Shown: positions 7,561-17,074, counted from the first letter of the stretch. The stretch: 33,427 bases of DNA from Planctomycetaceae bacterium (GCA_024638965.1 JAHEJI010000291.1:1-33427), one strand, 5' to 3'. Notes: generated by a model from the sequence alone, not told the origin. A program made the numbers and translations.

Positions 7561-7901
7561 AGTGAGCCGTGACGCGTATGCGGCCAGGTCCCGACGCCCG
7601 GTGCCTCACGGCCCACGGCACTTCCTTTAGAATAGAAATCGACGCGTAATAACTGTAGGCCCGATGGGTCGGCCCCACGACAGCCCAGGGCATCGCCCTG
7701 GGGAAATGTTCGAATAACGACATTAAGCCCCGAACGGGGCGGCCCTAAAACGCGTTTAAGAACGACCCGTAGGGCCTTGACGTGGTCATTCGGTTTCCCA
7801 GGCCGTTGGCGCCGTTGGCCTGGGCTGACATAGGATCGCTCCGTTGGAGCTGACGTAAAACACTCTAAAGTGCCAATTGCCTTTACGGCCCACGGCTCAC
7901 T
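7561..7901. repeat. GTGAGCCG-type inverted repeat pair flanking the first 260-bp element
   Basis: AGTGAGCCGTG at 7561-7571 and CACGGCTCACT at 7891-7901 are perfect inverted repeats. Inside them, ACGGCCCACGGC occurs directly repeated at 7608-7619 and 7885-7896, immediately bounding element A. This looks like one repeat family nested in another: an outer GTGAGCCG palindrome family, as often seen in Rhodopirellula-type genomes, interrupted by element A. Confidence 0.55.
7617..7875 (+). mobile_element. Dispersed element, copy A (MITE-like, degraded ends)
   Basis: This copy shares order and sequence with the elements at 27187 and 32077: a GTAGGCCCGATGGGTCGGCC box, CAGCCCAGGGC/GCCCTGGGG hairpin, GCCCCGAACGGGGCGGCCC, TTCCCAGGCCG...GGCCTGGGCTG hairpin, and ATCGCTCCGTTGGAGCTGA. 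Its termini (GGCACTTCCTTTAG and CTAAAGTGCC) are decayed versions of the 17-bp inverted repeat. There is no coding capacity. It is probably the oldest of the three copies. Confidence 0.65.
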
Positions 7902-8139
7902 ATCCTTAGCCCATCGCGTGACACATTCTCGTTGGCAGTTTAGCGCTCACTCAGAGACGGGCTTACAATTCGTTCAACCATGCCTAGAGCGCGTTTTTTG
8001 GTTTGAGTTGGGGGGGCTTTTCGTCGGTTTCGCTCGGCGATCAGAGCGCCACGACCGCTATACGTCCGTGCGACACGCACTAGAATGGCCTTTTAACGCA
8101 ACGTCCGCACAATAGTCCATCAAGTCCAGAAATCTGAAG

Positions 8140-9243
8140 ATGAATTTATTCAAAGCCAATGCGCGCCGGCTTTTGCTTCCACTGTTTTTGTTTTCCCTTA
8201 TTGGTTGCGGCCAGCCGGAAGCAGCGAACAATCAAGATACGGAACAGCTGACTCAAGATGATTCCGTGACACAAACCGATGATGCGTTGCTGCAGGACAA
8301 ATCCGATCTTTTGGCAGGTATTTCCCGAGCGATCTGCTATTCCGGGTTTCGTTCAGGTCAACATCCCGATCGAGGCGAGGGGGCCAAAAATCCGTCTTAC
8401 CAGGAAGTCCTCGAAGACCTCAACATTTTGTCCCGAGACTCCAATTTTGAATTGATTCGAATTTATGACAGCGGTGATAATTCGGAAACCGTCCTCAAAG
8501 CGATTACCGAAAACAAACTCGATATCAAAGTGATGTTAGGGATCTGGCTTAATGCCGAGTTAAGTGCTCACGAAACTTGTGCGTGGCTAACCGAGCCCAT
8601 TCCCGAAACATCACTTGCGAAAAACAAAACTCTCAATCAGCAGGAAATTAAACGAGGCATCAAGCTGGCTAATGATTATCCCGAGATCATCGTGGCGGTT
8701 AATGTTGGCAACGAAGCGTTAGTTGACTGGAATGATCACAAAGTCTCCACGGACAGCATCATTGGATACGTCAAACAAGTTAAGGATGCTGTTAAACAAC
8801 CGGTCACGGTCGCCGAAAACTACAAGTGGTGGGCGGATCATGGCAAGGAGCTTGCCGAAGTCGTCGATTTCGTTGCCGTTCATACCTACCCTGTTTGGGA
8901 AGGAAAAGACATCGAAGAAGGTATGTCGTTTACGCTCGAGAATCTCAACGAAGTCCGAAACGCCTTGCCCGATTGCAAAATGGTGATTAGCGAAGCGGGT
9001 TGGGCTTCGGTGGGTTCCGAGTTTGGTGAACGAGCCAGCGAAGAGAAACAGCTTAGATACTACAACAAGCTGATGAACTGGTCGACTAAAATGAATATTA
9101 CAACTTTTTTCTTCGAAGCCTTTGACGAGGATTGGAAAGGCGACCCCAACAACATGATGGGCGCCGAAAAACACTGGGGCATCTTCAATACCGATCGCAA
9201 AGCCAAGAAAGTGATGTGGGGCTTGTATCCTGACCTCAAGTAA
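8140..9243 (+). CDS. GH17-like glycoside hydrolase lipoprotein
   Basis: A 367-residue protein with a lipoprotein signal (LFLFSLIGC, lipid Cys23) and an acidic linker to about residue 55. From residue 59 (LAGISRAICYSGFR) it has the TIM-barrel signature of bacterial GH17-like (beta-1,3-glucanase-related) enzymes. LIRIYDSGD is an early barrel strand; VNVGNEALV gives the predicted acid/base Glu192; VAVHTYPVWEG follows; and VISEAGWAS gives the predicted nucleophile Glu285. Both catalytic residues are present, so the enzyme is probably active on a beta-glucan, at the cell surface or periplasmic membrane. The substrate cannot be read from sequence. ATG 8140 is the start that provides the signal peptide. 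It is not in an operon; a degraded gene follows. Confidence 0.82.
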   Translation: MNLFKANARRLLLPLFLFSLIGCGQPEAANNQDTEQLTQDDSVTQTDDALLQDKSDLLAGISRAICYSGFRSGQHPDRGEGAKNPSYQEVLEDLNILSRDSNFELIRIYDSGDNSETVLKAITENKLDIKVMLGIWLNAELSAHETCAWLTEPIPETSLAKNKTLNQQEIKRGIKLANDYPEIIVAVNVGNEALVDWNDHKVSTDSIIGYVKQVKDAVKQPVTVAENYKWWADHGKELAEVVDFVAVHTYPVWEGKDIEEGMSFTLENLNEVRNALPDCKMVISEAGWASVGSEFGERASEEKQLRYYNKLMNWSTKMNITTFFFEAFDEDWKGDPNNMMGAEKHWGIFNTDRKAKKVMWGLYPDLK

Positions 9244-9351
9244 TCAATTATTATTTGAAGGTGTCCGGGAATTCGAACGTTGGAAAAGCCGAACAATGTG
9301 AGCGGCCTCCTTACCCTACCCCTTCTATGGGTTCCGGTTTCAAATGAACCC

Positions 9352-9682
9352 ATGAATCGCCGCTATTTTCTTACCGCCAGTTCCGTAGCCGTAGGTTCCA
9401 CTCCTTTCGCTCGTTCCCCACAGGTTGATGTTGATAAGCGGTGTCTGATCAAGTCAATCGAACAAGTGGTTCTTCCTCTGGTTGGCGACGGCGTCACCGC
9501 ACCCGACAAGTCGCGTTGATGGGCAACTTCCACGTTACCAACGCCAGCGCCGAAGAATCCTGGGTTACCGTTGGCGAGTGGATGCCGCGGAACGGTTTCA
9601 AAGGCGACGTGTTGCTCGCGCGAATCCGCTGGTCAATGCCAAACCGGCTGCCATTGTGGTGAGATTCATCGTGAAACAATAG
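9352..9682 (+). pseudogene. Remnant of a Tat-exported protein gene
   Basis: ATG 9352 opens a frame with a twin-arginine-like start (MNRRYFLTASSVAVGST), which stops at TGA 9517-9519 after 55 residues. In another frame just after it, MGNFHVTNASAEESWVTVGEWMPRNGFKGDVLLARIRW (about 9520-9640) looks like genuine protein sequence, then soon ends. The two pieces are best explained as a gene with internal deletion and frameshift. I do not recognise the parent family. A perfect 8-bp inverted repeat (ATGGGTTC 9327-9334 / GAACCCAT 9346-9353) ends on the start codon. Confidence 0.4.
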
Positions 9683-9896
9683 AGTTCTGTCGTGTCCGAA
9701 GCGTGTCCTTGCCAGATTTGAGTCGATTATTTTCAGAGCCCAGATTGTGATCTTGTGCTATCGGTACAGGAACAATTGCATCTTCTTGGCCAAAAGCTGT
9801 CGTGAGAAGTTAGGCAAGATTTAAGAAATGTGAGGATTCTGCCGATACTTTGATTTAGGGAATCCCGCGCGCTCACCATTTGGTTTGAACCTAGGA

Positions 9897-11114
9897 ATGA
9901 AACAGAACACATTTCTAAATAGAACGACCCACTCAATCATCGCTATTTTGATCAGCTTGTTGTTAATCCAGGGATGTGCCCGTGGACCAAAGTGGGTTGA
10001 TTCAGACTGGCGGGGCTACAACGATTCTGTCGTCGACGTTGCGAACCAGGAACTGTTGCTGAATATTGTGCGCCTTCGGTACAACGATTATCCGGGCGTA
10101 TTGAAGATCGGCAGCGTAACAGCCCAGCGCAGTTGGAGTGTGAATGGAAGTCTTGGAGGAACGATTCCCGAAGGCGGACCTGACACCCTATCGGCGGGCA
10201 TCGGCGGCCTTCGTTCGGAACGGCCAACCGTATCGTTTTTGACCGGTAGTAAGGATATCGTCAACAAAACCCTAGCTCCCTTGTCACTTGAGTCATTGTA
10301 TCTAGCATCGTATTTGGAATGGCCTGCTGCAACTTATTGGCCGTTAATGGTCAAGTCCATGAACGGTGTTAAGAACGCTCCCGAAGGTGGAGGCCCAATT
10401 CCCACGGGACCACCTCATTTCAGTGAATTCTTCGAACTGGCTCAAACCGTGAAACAGTTGCAGGACAATAACCTAATCGAGTTTGGGCGGATTGAAAAAC
10501 TCGTACCCATAAGCAGCCGAATCGATGATTCGACGTTGACGGCAGCAGAAAGTCGTGAAGCCGCAGAAGCCGGTTACGTATATAAAGAATCTGATCGGCC
10601 AAATGAACTTGTCTTAAATCGAAAAAGTCAGGTTTCGGTTATTCGTTTTTCCCGACAAGCTATTGGGACACCGCAACACGCCAAGTTCGTTGAGTTATTG
10701 GATTTGGATCCGTCGATGTTGGTTCTTGAATTGGAACCGGCTTTTGAGGGCCAACTGCAAGAATCAAGTCAGAATCGGAAAAGCCTTCAAGTCGGATTGC
10801 GATCCTTGATTGAGATCATGTTTCTAGTTTCCAAAGGCGTCCAAGTACCCGAATGTCATCTCACCTGTAATCTCGCGCCCAGCGAAGACGTTGGAACTGA
10901 CTGGCAGATGATTCTCGGTGGGTTTCGGGTGCTCTCATGCGACAAGAAACCTACGTGCGCGTCCGTCGCGGTTTGTTATCGGGGTTGCTGGTTCTACATT
11001 GCTGACAATGATCAGGACAGCAAAACCACGTTCTTTTTTCTCAAGCTGATCTATGACGCGCAAGTGCAGGGCGGCGGAGCAGAAAACCTCCCCGTGCTGA
11101 CATTGCCTTTGTAA
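9897..11114 (+). CDS. Lipoprotein of unknown family
   Basis: The 405-residue product begins with a lipoprotein signal (IIAILISLLLIQGC, lipid Cys27). The segment after it, VDVANQELLLNIVRLRYNDYPGVLKIGSVTAQ, is a strongly structured block that I remember from uncharacterised lipoproteins in several Gram-negative phyla. A later block (about residues 290-310, RSLIEIMFLVSKGVQVPE) and a Cys-rich C-terminal part (LSCDKKPTCASVAVCYRGCWFYIADNDQDSKTTF) end in a region typical of small-molecule or protein-binding beta structure. No function is proposed. ATG 9897 follows TAGGA closely; a TTG at 9885 is in the same frame. It has no close same-strand partner. Confidence 0.75.
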   Translation: MKQNTFLNRTTHSIIAILISLLLIQGCARGPKWVDSDWRGYNDSVVDVANQELLLNIVRLRYNDYPGVLKIGSVTAQRSWSVNGSLGGTIPEGGPDTLSAGIGGLRSERPTVSFLTGSKDIVNKTLAPLSLESLYLASYLEWPAATYWPLMVKSMNGVKNAPEGGGPIPTGPPHFSEFFELAQTVKQLQDNNLIEFGRIEKLVPISSRIDDSTLTAAESREAAEAGYVYKESDRPNELVLNRKSQVSVIRFSRQAIGTPQHAKFVELLDLDPSMLVLELEPAFEGQLQESSQNRKSLQVGLRSLIEIMFLVSKGVQVPECHLTCNLAPSEDVGTDWQMILGGFRVLSCDKKPTCASVAVCYRGCWFYIADNDQDSKTTFFFLKLIYDAQVQGGGAENLPVLTLPL

Positions 11115-11288
11115 AAATCATTGGTTGAACTGGCCCAAAAACTTGCGAACTCTGAGCAAACGTACCCATCCGTTGATCGAAGCTCATGATGTGATACGAT
11201 GGGCGACACCAGTCTGTCCTCCCTTGATCAAGCTCCATCTTCTTTGTGATGGTGATTGATGTGGGTCATCAAGAACTGATCTCGTCGT

Positions 11289-11867
11289 ATGGAAATCGTT
11301 GTCCAAGTCCTCAAACATCTGCCATCCGGCTGGCCAAGAATCATTGCCGTCGTTGGACTTGGGTTGCTATTTTTCTTTCCCGAAATGCGTCGACTATTGA
11401 CAAGCAGGCAACGAGACAAAGAACGACTTGAGAAGGTTAATCGACTCTTGGAACTGCGCAAGTTGGAATTGACGGTTGAAGATTTAAAGGCCAAACACCC
11501 GGAAGCCAAAAACGAAAGAATCGACTCGCAAATCGAGGAAATATTTAGCGAGCCACCGCCGGTAAGCGAGCCCACGCCCAACGACCAAAAGAAAGAACCG
11601 ATCGGGTGGATCGAGCGACTCAAATTTTCGCTGGCTGGCTCGTTTGCGTTGATGGTCATAGGTGCGATCGCGCTCTGGCACAGCGGCCGGTTCCTCGGTG
11701 GCGATGATACTGTAAAAGTCATTTTGGTCGAGTTGGGACTGACCGTGCTTTGCGGCTTCCTCGCGTCGACACTTCCCTGCCGATTCCGGTGGGAGTGTGT
11801 TTTTCGTGGTTTCCTGATTCCAGCCTTGTTGGGTGCGCTGGCAGTCGCGGCAAAGGGAAACGTGTAG
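11289..11867 (+). CDS. Membrane protein with central charged helix
   Basis: A 192-residue protein not assigned to a family. The N-terminal hydrophobic helix (about 14-31, GWPRIIAVVGLGLLFFF) is followed by a charged segment predicted to be coiled coil (about 34-70: RQRDKERLEKVNRLLELRK). A proline-rich linker comes next (SEPPPVSEPTP). Three further hydrophobic helices lie at about 113-133, 141-160 and 170-188. The layout suggests a membrane protein with a cytoplasmic or periplasmic helical loop. It ends 61 bp before the convergent VTT-like fragment. Confidence 0.6.
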   Translation: MEIVVQVLKHLPSGWPRIIAVVGLGLLFFFPEMRRLLTSRQRDKERLEKVNRLLELRKLELTVEDLKAKHPEAKNERIDSQIEEIFSEPPPVSEPTPNDQKKEPIGWIERLKFSLAGSFALMVIGAIALWHSGRFLGGDDTVKVILVELGLTVLCGFLASTLPCRFRWECVFRGFLIPALLGALAVAAKGNV

Positions 11868-11927
11868 TCGATCTGGTATCAGCTAAGGCCGTCCGGAAAT
11901 TGGTAGCTGGAGTCGCTTGCTTCGACA

Positions 11928-12170
11928 TCAAGATGGATCATTTTTCACATCTGCGATTGCTTTGGTCGTAACTCGAGTAATCGCAATCATAACCGCGATA
12001 CATACGACCAGTCCCACAACTGTTACGACGGTATGCAATGTGGAATGTTCGCTTGCTTTGCCGGCGACTTTCGTGATATGGCTGGCCGTATATCCAAAAT
12101 AGACGTTAATAATCACGGAAGGGAGCAGCGCGACCGTGGCAATCAGGAACGTCCGCTGGCTGAAGGGGGG
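11928..12170 (-). pseudogene. 3' fragment of a TVP38/VTT-type (SNARE-associated) membrane protein gene
   Basis: On the minus strand the frame is open from 12170 to the TGA at 11928. It reads TFLIATVALLPSVIINVYFGYTA, a short loop, then a final hydrophobic helix (TVVTVVGLVVCIAVMIAITRV) and a basic end. The LPSVIINVYFG and closing-helix pattern matches the C-terminal third of TVP38/TMEM64 (VTT domain) proteins, usually about 220-250 residues. Only about 76 residues remain; upstream the frame hits a stop at 12171-12173 inside the sulfatase sequence. A GTG at 12114-12116 could start a 62-residue product, but it would lack the core domain. The loss of the 5' end coincides with the loss of the neighbouring sulfatase's 5' end. 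Confidence 0.55.
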
Positions 12171-14234
12171 CTACGGTTCAATCGCTTCCACACAACGGCT
12201 CTTTGCTCGCCTACCAGGGCTTCATTGCTCTCCGGCAGGAACCACCATAACGTCAACGTTGGTTCAGTGATGGAAGTCGCAACTGGCTTCCCGGGCAATT
12301 TAGGCATCAGACCCGACAACGCAAAGTATTTTGCCGAGACGCTTCGCCATAACGGATACAGTACTGCCGCGTTTGGTAAATGGCACGAAACGGCCACTTG
12401 GGAAGTGTCGGTTTCTGGCCCCTATTTCCGCTGGCCGACCAATTCTGGTTTTGACAAATTTTATGGCTTCATCGGTGGCGAAACGAATCAGTGGGACCCG
12501 GTCATTTTTGATGGTGTTACAAAGGTCGCCAAAAAGGACGACGAGGACTACCACTTTACGACTGACATGACCAATGAAGCGATCGAATGGGTGAAATTTC
12601 AGCAGGCCATGACGCCTGAAAAACCTTTCTTTGTTTACTACGCGACAGGCGCGACTCACGCTCCGCATCACGCACCAAAAGAGTGGATCGAAAAATACAA
12701 AGGCAAATTTGATAGCGGCTGGGAGCAGCTTCGCCAGGAAACTTTTGCGCGGCAGAAGGCAATGGGGGTCATTCCAAAGAATGCCAGACTGGCGCCCATG
12801 CCTGAAGACATCAAGGACTGGAACAAACTGAGTCAAGACGAAAAAGCGCTTTTTGCTTTACAGATGGAGACCTTTGCTGCGTTCGCAGGACACACCGATC
12901 ATGAAGTGGGTCGCTTGGTGACCGCCATTGAAGAAATTGGCGAGCTTGATAACACGCTGTTCATCTACGTCGTCGGAGACAATGGTTCGAGCGCCGAGGG
13001 CGGGCTAGAAGGCACGTACAATGAGCTTGTTCACCTTAACGGTATTTTCGATGCTGAAACCGTTGAAAGCATGTTGGCCAGAGCCGATGACTGGGGTGGT
13101 CCCAATTCGTTCCCCCATATGTCTGCAGCATGGGCAGTGGCCACCGACGCGCCTTTCAAATGGACCAAACAAATGGCCGCAGACTTTGGTGGAACTAGAA
13201 ATGGTATGGTGATGCACTGGCCAAACGGTTTCGCAGCGAAAGGGGAAATCCGGGAACAGTGGCATCACGTCAACGATGTTGCCGCAACGGTACTGGAAGC
13301 AGCCAAGCTGCCGCATTCCAAGAAAATTAATGGCGTGGTGCAGAAACCTCTGGATGGCGTCAGTATGCTTTATGCCGCGAGGGACAAGAATGCGGAGGAC
13401 CGCCACACGACCCAGTATTTCGAGATGTTTGGAAACCGGGCTATCTATCATGACGGCTGGTTGGCCCGTGTTGTTCATCGAGTGCCTTGGCAAAACGCTC
13501 CTTTGAATACTCTTCAGAATGATAAGTGGGAATTGTACAACACCGTCGAGGATTTCAGCCTGACGCAGGACCTGGCCAGCCAGGAACCTGGAAAACTGAA
13601 AGAGTTGCAGGCGCTGTTCGAAAAGGAAGCTATTGCCAATAACGTCTATCCTTTGGATGACCGATTGTATGAGCGATTTAACGCGGCGTTAGCGGGGCGT
13701 CCCGATCTAATGGGTGATCGAAAATCGTTAACGCTTTCCCGGGGTATGGACGGCATTCTGGAGAATACGTTCCTCAACGTTAAGAACAGATCCAAGTCAA
13801 TTGTTGCTGATGTAAATCTGGTTGGCGGCGATAGTGGAGTCATTCTAACTCAAGGAGGGAAATTTGGTGGTTGGGCTCTTTACATGAAAGATGGCAAACC
13901 CGCATATACATATAACTGGTTCGGACTGGAACGCTACACAGTTGAGTCTCCAAATGCTATCGAAAATGAAAAAGCTGAAATCAGACTCGCCTTTGATTAC
14001 GATGGCGGTGGTATCGGCAAAGGTGGAACGGCCAGGCTGTTCGTTGATGGTCAAAAAGTGGCGGAAGGCCGAGTTGAAAAGACCGTGCCTTCAGTATTCT
14101 CGGCGGATGAAACGGCAGATGTCGGCAAAGATGAGGCAACCCAGGTAGCGGACAAGGTGTTTCGTGATTCGCAGGAATCAGAGTTCACCGGGAACGTGAA
14201 AAGGGTCACGATCAGTATCAAGGACGTAAAGTGA
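12156..14234 (+). pseudogene. 5'-truncated arylsulfatase gene (S1 family)
   Basis: From codon 12156 (LAEGGLRFNRFHTTALCSPTRASLLSGRNHH) this is an arylsulfatase of the large S1 type, with an intact frame to 14234. It retains the formylglycine motif C-S-P-T-R, the GKWHE active-site segment, a VGDNGSSAEGG metal-binding segment and a C-terminal beta domain. The family's first 50-70 residues are absent: the signal peptide and the PNILxIxxDD metal-ligand strand. Upstream, sequence turns into the antisense of a VTT-type gene. The frame is open back to 12033, but that part has no sulfatase or signal-peptide character. Without the DD ligands and export signal the product should be inactive. The remaining 690 codons are free of stops, so truncation is probably recent; an assembly error is the alternative. 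Confidence 0.7.
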
Positions 14235-14491
14235 AAAGGATGATTCGTTAATCCGCATGGTTGCGATCGGTTCCTTTAGCCCTTGGACCAAACGATCCGG
14301 AGAATTGAGTACGGAGATCCACAGCGATTTATGATGGATGAATCAAATGTGAACGGCGTTCGAGACAAGAAACGCTGTGGCGGTGGTTTATGACTGGCCT
14401 TCGAATTCACGGTCGAAAAAGGCGAGACCGCCAAAAACTGCTTGGCTATGCCTTTGCAAAAGCTTTCGTCAGTTGAAGTTCAGACGGGTGA

Positions 14492-14520
14492 TTGACTTAC
14501 TGACATGGCGTCAGTAAGTT
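14492..14520 (+). promoter_or_regulatory. TetR operator overlapping a sigma70-like promoter
   Basis: A perfect 10-bp inverted repeat, ACTTACTGAC (14495-14504) and GTCAGTAAGT (14510-14519), with a 5-bp centre, overlaps TTGACT (14492-14497) and TAAGTT (14515-14520), spaced 17 bp. The arrangement is that of an autoregulated TetR-family operator. The ATG lies only 9 nt after the -10, which implies a leaderless transcript if this promoter is used. Confidence 0.65.
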
Positions 14521-14529
14521 ATTGACACC

Positions 14530-15198
14530 ATGTTAGCACGTGCATCGAAATCTCGCGCCTCTCGGTCAAAAGGCGGGAAACGCTCCCACCGTCATACACC
14601 GGAGCAGGCGCGCCGCGAGATCCTCGACAGCGCGGCCCGATTCCTCCGGGAACGCCCCTTCCGCGATTTGACCGTTGGTCAAGTCATGGCCGGAACGACG
14701 CTCAGCCGCCCGGCTTTTTACCAGTACTTCGCGGATGTCCACGATCTGGTTCTCTCGTTGTTGGCTGAGATCGAGGTCATCATGCATCAAACTGCCGACC
14801 CCTGGATCAGTGGCGAGGGCGAGCCGATCGCAGCGCTGCGGGAATCGATTCGGGGCGTCGTGGAAACATGCATCGATCACGGCCCGATTATCCGCGCGGT
14901 CGCGGAGGCAGCCCCGCTCGATGAGCGGCTCGAGCAGGCTTGGTCGTCGTTCATGGCACGCTGGGACGATGCGGTCGAAGCTCGGATTATTGCGCAACAG
15001 CGAAACGGTCTGATCCCGCCCCTCGACGCGCGGCGGATCGCCAACGCGCTCAATGCGCTGGACGCGACCTTGGTGATCGCGGCATTCGGAAGACATCCGC
15101 AAGGCGATCCGAAAGAGGTTCTGGAAACCATGCATCGGGTCTGGAGCAGTACTTTATACGGTTCGCCTCCTCATGCATTAATGCCCATGGACGGATGA
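14530..15198 (+). CDS. TetR/AcrR-family transcriptional regulator (EthR-like)
   Basis: A 222-residue protein with a basic N-terminal extension (residues 1-25), then a TetR DNA-binding domain. Helix 1 is at about 27-42, and the helix-turn-helix (LTVGQVMAGTTLSRPAFYQYFADVHDL) at about 47-73. The C-terminal ligand domain has features like the EthR group (VETCIDHGPIIRAV; VWSSTLYG near the end). It probably represses its own promoter and perhaps the DUF1254 gene 64 bp downstream. Base composition is clearly more GC-rich than its neighbours, with many GCG, CGC and CTC codons, suggesting acquisition from a high-GC donor such as an actinobacterium or proteobacterium. The ligand is unknown. Confidence 0.85.
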   Translation: MLARASKSRASRSKGGKRSHRHTPEQARREILDSAARFLRERPFRDLTVGQVMAGTTLSRPAFYQYFADVHDLVLSLLAEIEVIMHQTADPWISGEGEPIAALRESIRGVVETCIDHGPIIRAVAEAAPLDERLEQAWSSFMARWDDAVEARIIAQQRNGLIPPLDARRIANALNALDATLVIAAFGRHPQGDPKEVLETMHRVWSSTLYGSPPHALMPMDG

Positions 15199-15262
15199 CC
15201 CTAGATTTCACTAAACACTCGCTTGCGAGATAATCGCTTTTTCTTGCCCTGGAGATAACACA

Positions 15263-16831
15263 ATGAGACGAAACTGCTACTGCTCGATCCTTGCACTTGC
15301 GTTTGTTGCTCTGCTCACCGACGTCAGCGGGGCTCAACCTACGCCTGGCTACAACAACAAGATCCCGGAGTCAATCATGACGCCGCATAACTTAAAGACG
15401 AGAATCGGTACTTTTGAGTACTTCGATGGAATCCCCACTCCAGAAACCGCCGACGCCATCTATAAACACCTCGACTACATCCGCGGTGTCGAGACGTTTT
15501 TGAATGGACTTCCCGCGGCCTCGCTGGAGGCCGTTCGACGCGGGCAGGCGAGCCTCGGTCTCAAGAATTCCAATCAAGTCTTGATCTTCGACGAACTGAT
15601 GGACAGCAATTCGCTGTTTCTGACTGGCAATACCGACACCGTCTACGTCAGTGCCTTTCTCGATTTGAAAAAGGATGGGCCAACCGTCATCGAGGTACCC
15701 GCCGAGAGCGGCCCAGGAACAGCCAACGATGCGTTCTTCCGATTCGTAACCGACACCGGCCCTCCTGGTCTCGACAGGGGTAAAGGCGGTAAATACCTGA
15801 TTCTTCCGCCCGATTACGATGGAGAGCTCGATCCTCCTGTCGGCGGCATGGAAGCGGAGGTTGAGGGACAAAAGTATTTCGTCTCCAAGTCCACCAGTTG
15901 GGTGAACTGGTACATCGCGCGAGGTTTCCTCAAGGACGGTAAGCCGGACTTCTCCAGCCAACTATTCCGGAATGGCCTGAAGATTTATCCGCTTGCCAAA
16001 GCAGCGGACCCGCCAAAGATGGAGTTTCTCAACGGGTCGGGGAAGGCCTTCAATACCATTGGTTCCAACGACTTTAATTTCTTCGAAGAGCTTCATGCCG
16101 TCATTGACCGTGAGCCGATCGAAATGCTGGAACCCCAGTTGCGCGGGATTTTCGCATCCATCGGCATCCAAAAAGGCAAGCCGTTTGCGCCAGATGACCG
16201 AATGAAAGAGATCCTGACCAAAGCGATTGATGTGGGCAACGCGACAGCGCGCACGATGCTTTGGTACGAACGCGACAAATCGGCATTCCTTTACGAGGGG
16301 AGCTATTGGAAAAGGGGCTTTGTAGGCGGGTCTTATGAGTACCTTAAGGATGAGGGCATGGGCGGTCGTAATTTGGATGCGCGTAGCTTTTTCTATTACT
16401 TTGCAACCGTCAACACGCCAGCGATGACGCTGAAGTTAGTCGGCAAGGGATCGCAATACGCCTGGGGCTATCTTGATTCGCAGGGGACCTACCTCGATGG
16501 CGGCAAGAACTACAAGCTCAATCTCCCCAAGGACGCGCCTGCTAAAAAGTTCATGTCGATCGTCGTCTATGATCCGCAGACTCGGTCCGAACTCCAGACC
16601 GGCCAACCCTTTCCCAGTAAGAACAATGTGCGCGACAAGGACACGTTGATCTTCAACGACGACGGGTCTTTCGATCTGTACTTCGGCCCCAAGGCTCCCA
16701 AGGGGAAAGAAGCCAACTGGATACAGACGGTTCCTAAGAAGGGCTGGTTCTGCCTGTTGCGACTTTACAGTCCAACCGAGGCCTGGTTCGACAAGACGTG
16801 GCGACCGGGTGAGATAGAGTTGGTAAAGTGA
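15263..16831 (+). CDS. Exported DUF1254/DUF1214 protein
   Basis: A 522-residue protein with a signal peptide (LALAFVALLTDVSGA, cleavage near residue 24). DUF1254 lies roughly at residues 45-190 (DYIRGVETFLNGLP; SLFLTGNTDTVYVSAFLDL). DUF1214 lies near the end (about 390-505; YAWGYLDSQGTYLDGGKNYKLNLP and WFCLLRLYSPTEAWFDKTWRPGEIE). This two-domain type is widespread, and its biochemical function is not established. ATG 15263 has GGAG 9 nt upstream. A GATAAT at 15229-15234 next to a small palindrome (CTCGC/GCGAG, 15218-15229) could be part of its own promoter, but the matching -35 is poor. It is the likely target gene of the upstream TetR regulator, by position only. Confidence 0.85.
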   Translation: MRRNCYCSILALAFVALLTDVSGAQPTPGYNNKIPESIMTPHNLKTRIGTFEYFDGIPTPETADAIYKHLDYIRGVETFLNGLPAASLEAVRRGQASLGLKNSNQVLIFDELMDSNSLFLTGNTDTVYVSAFLDLKKDGPTVIEVPAESGPGTANDAFFRFVTDTGPPGLDRGKGGKYLILPPDYDGELDPPVGGMEAEVEGQKYFVSKSTSWVNWYIARGFLKDGKPDFSSQLFRNGLKIYPLAKAADPPKMEFLNGSGKAFNTIGSNDFNFFEELHAVIDREPIEMLEPQLRGIFASIGIQKGKPFAPDDRMKEILTKAIDVGNATARTMLWYERDKSAFLYEGSYWKRGFVGGSYEYLKDEGMGGRNLDARSFFYYFATVNTPAMTLKLVGKGSQYAWGYLDSQGTYLDGGKNYKLNLPKDAPAKKFMSIVVYDPQTRSELQTGQPFPSKNNVRDKDTLIFNDDGSFDLYFGPKAPKGKEANWIQTVPKKGWFCLLRLYSPTEAWFDKTWRPGEIELVK

Positions 16832-17074
16832 CTCGTCATGCAAGATCAAGCCGGTTCTTTGGGATTCTTCCTCGTACTTAACACAAACCATACTCAATGC
16901 TAAAAAGAATATTTTCACTTTAACCGTGGTTCGAAAAGACATCGCGTCCAGTGATTTCGAGCTCGTGAAATAACGCGATTCGAGATCAATGATTTGTAAT
17001 GGTAATGGGGCTGGTTAATCATCTCGCCGTCACATTATCGAAGAATAGTTTTAACATTTGATTAGAGGTTTGAA

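Noticed and set aside
9517-9519. A second readthrough (Sec) TGA in the 9352 frame
   Set aside because: Protein-like sequence after it continues in a different frame, so decay with a frameshift explains it better than readthrough.
12033-12155. Real N-terminus of the arylsulfatase
   Set aside because: This part has no signal peptide or sulfatase strand and is the antisense of VTT-type sequence; the frame is open by chance.
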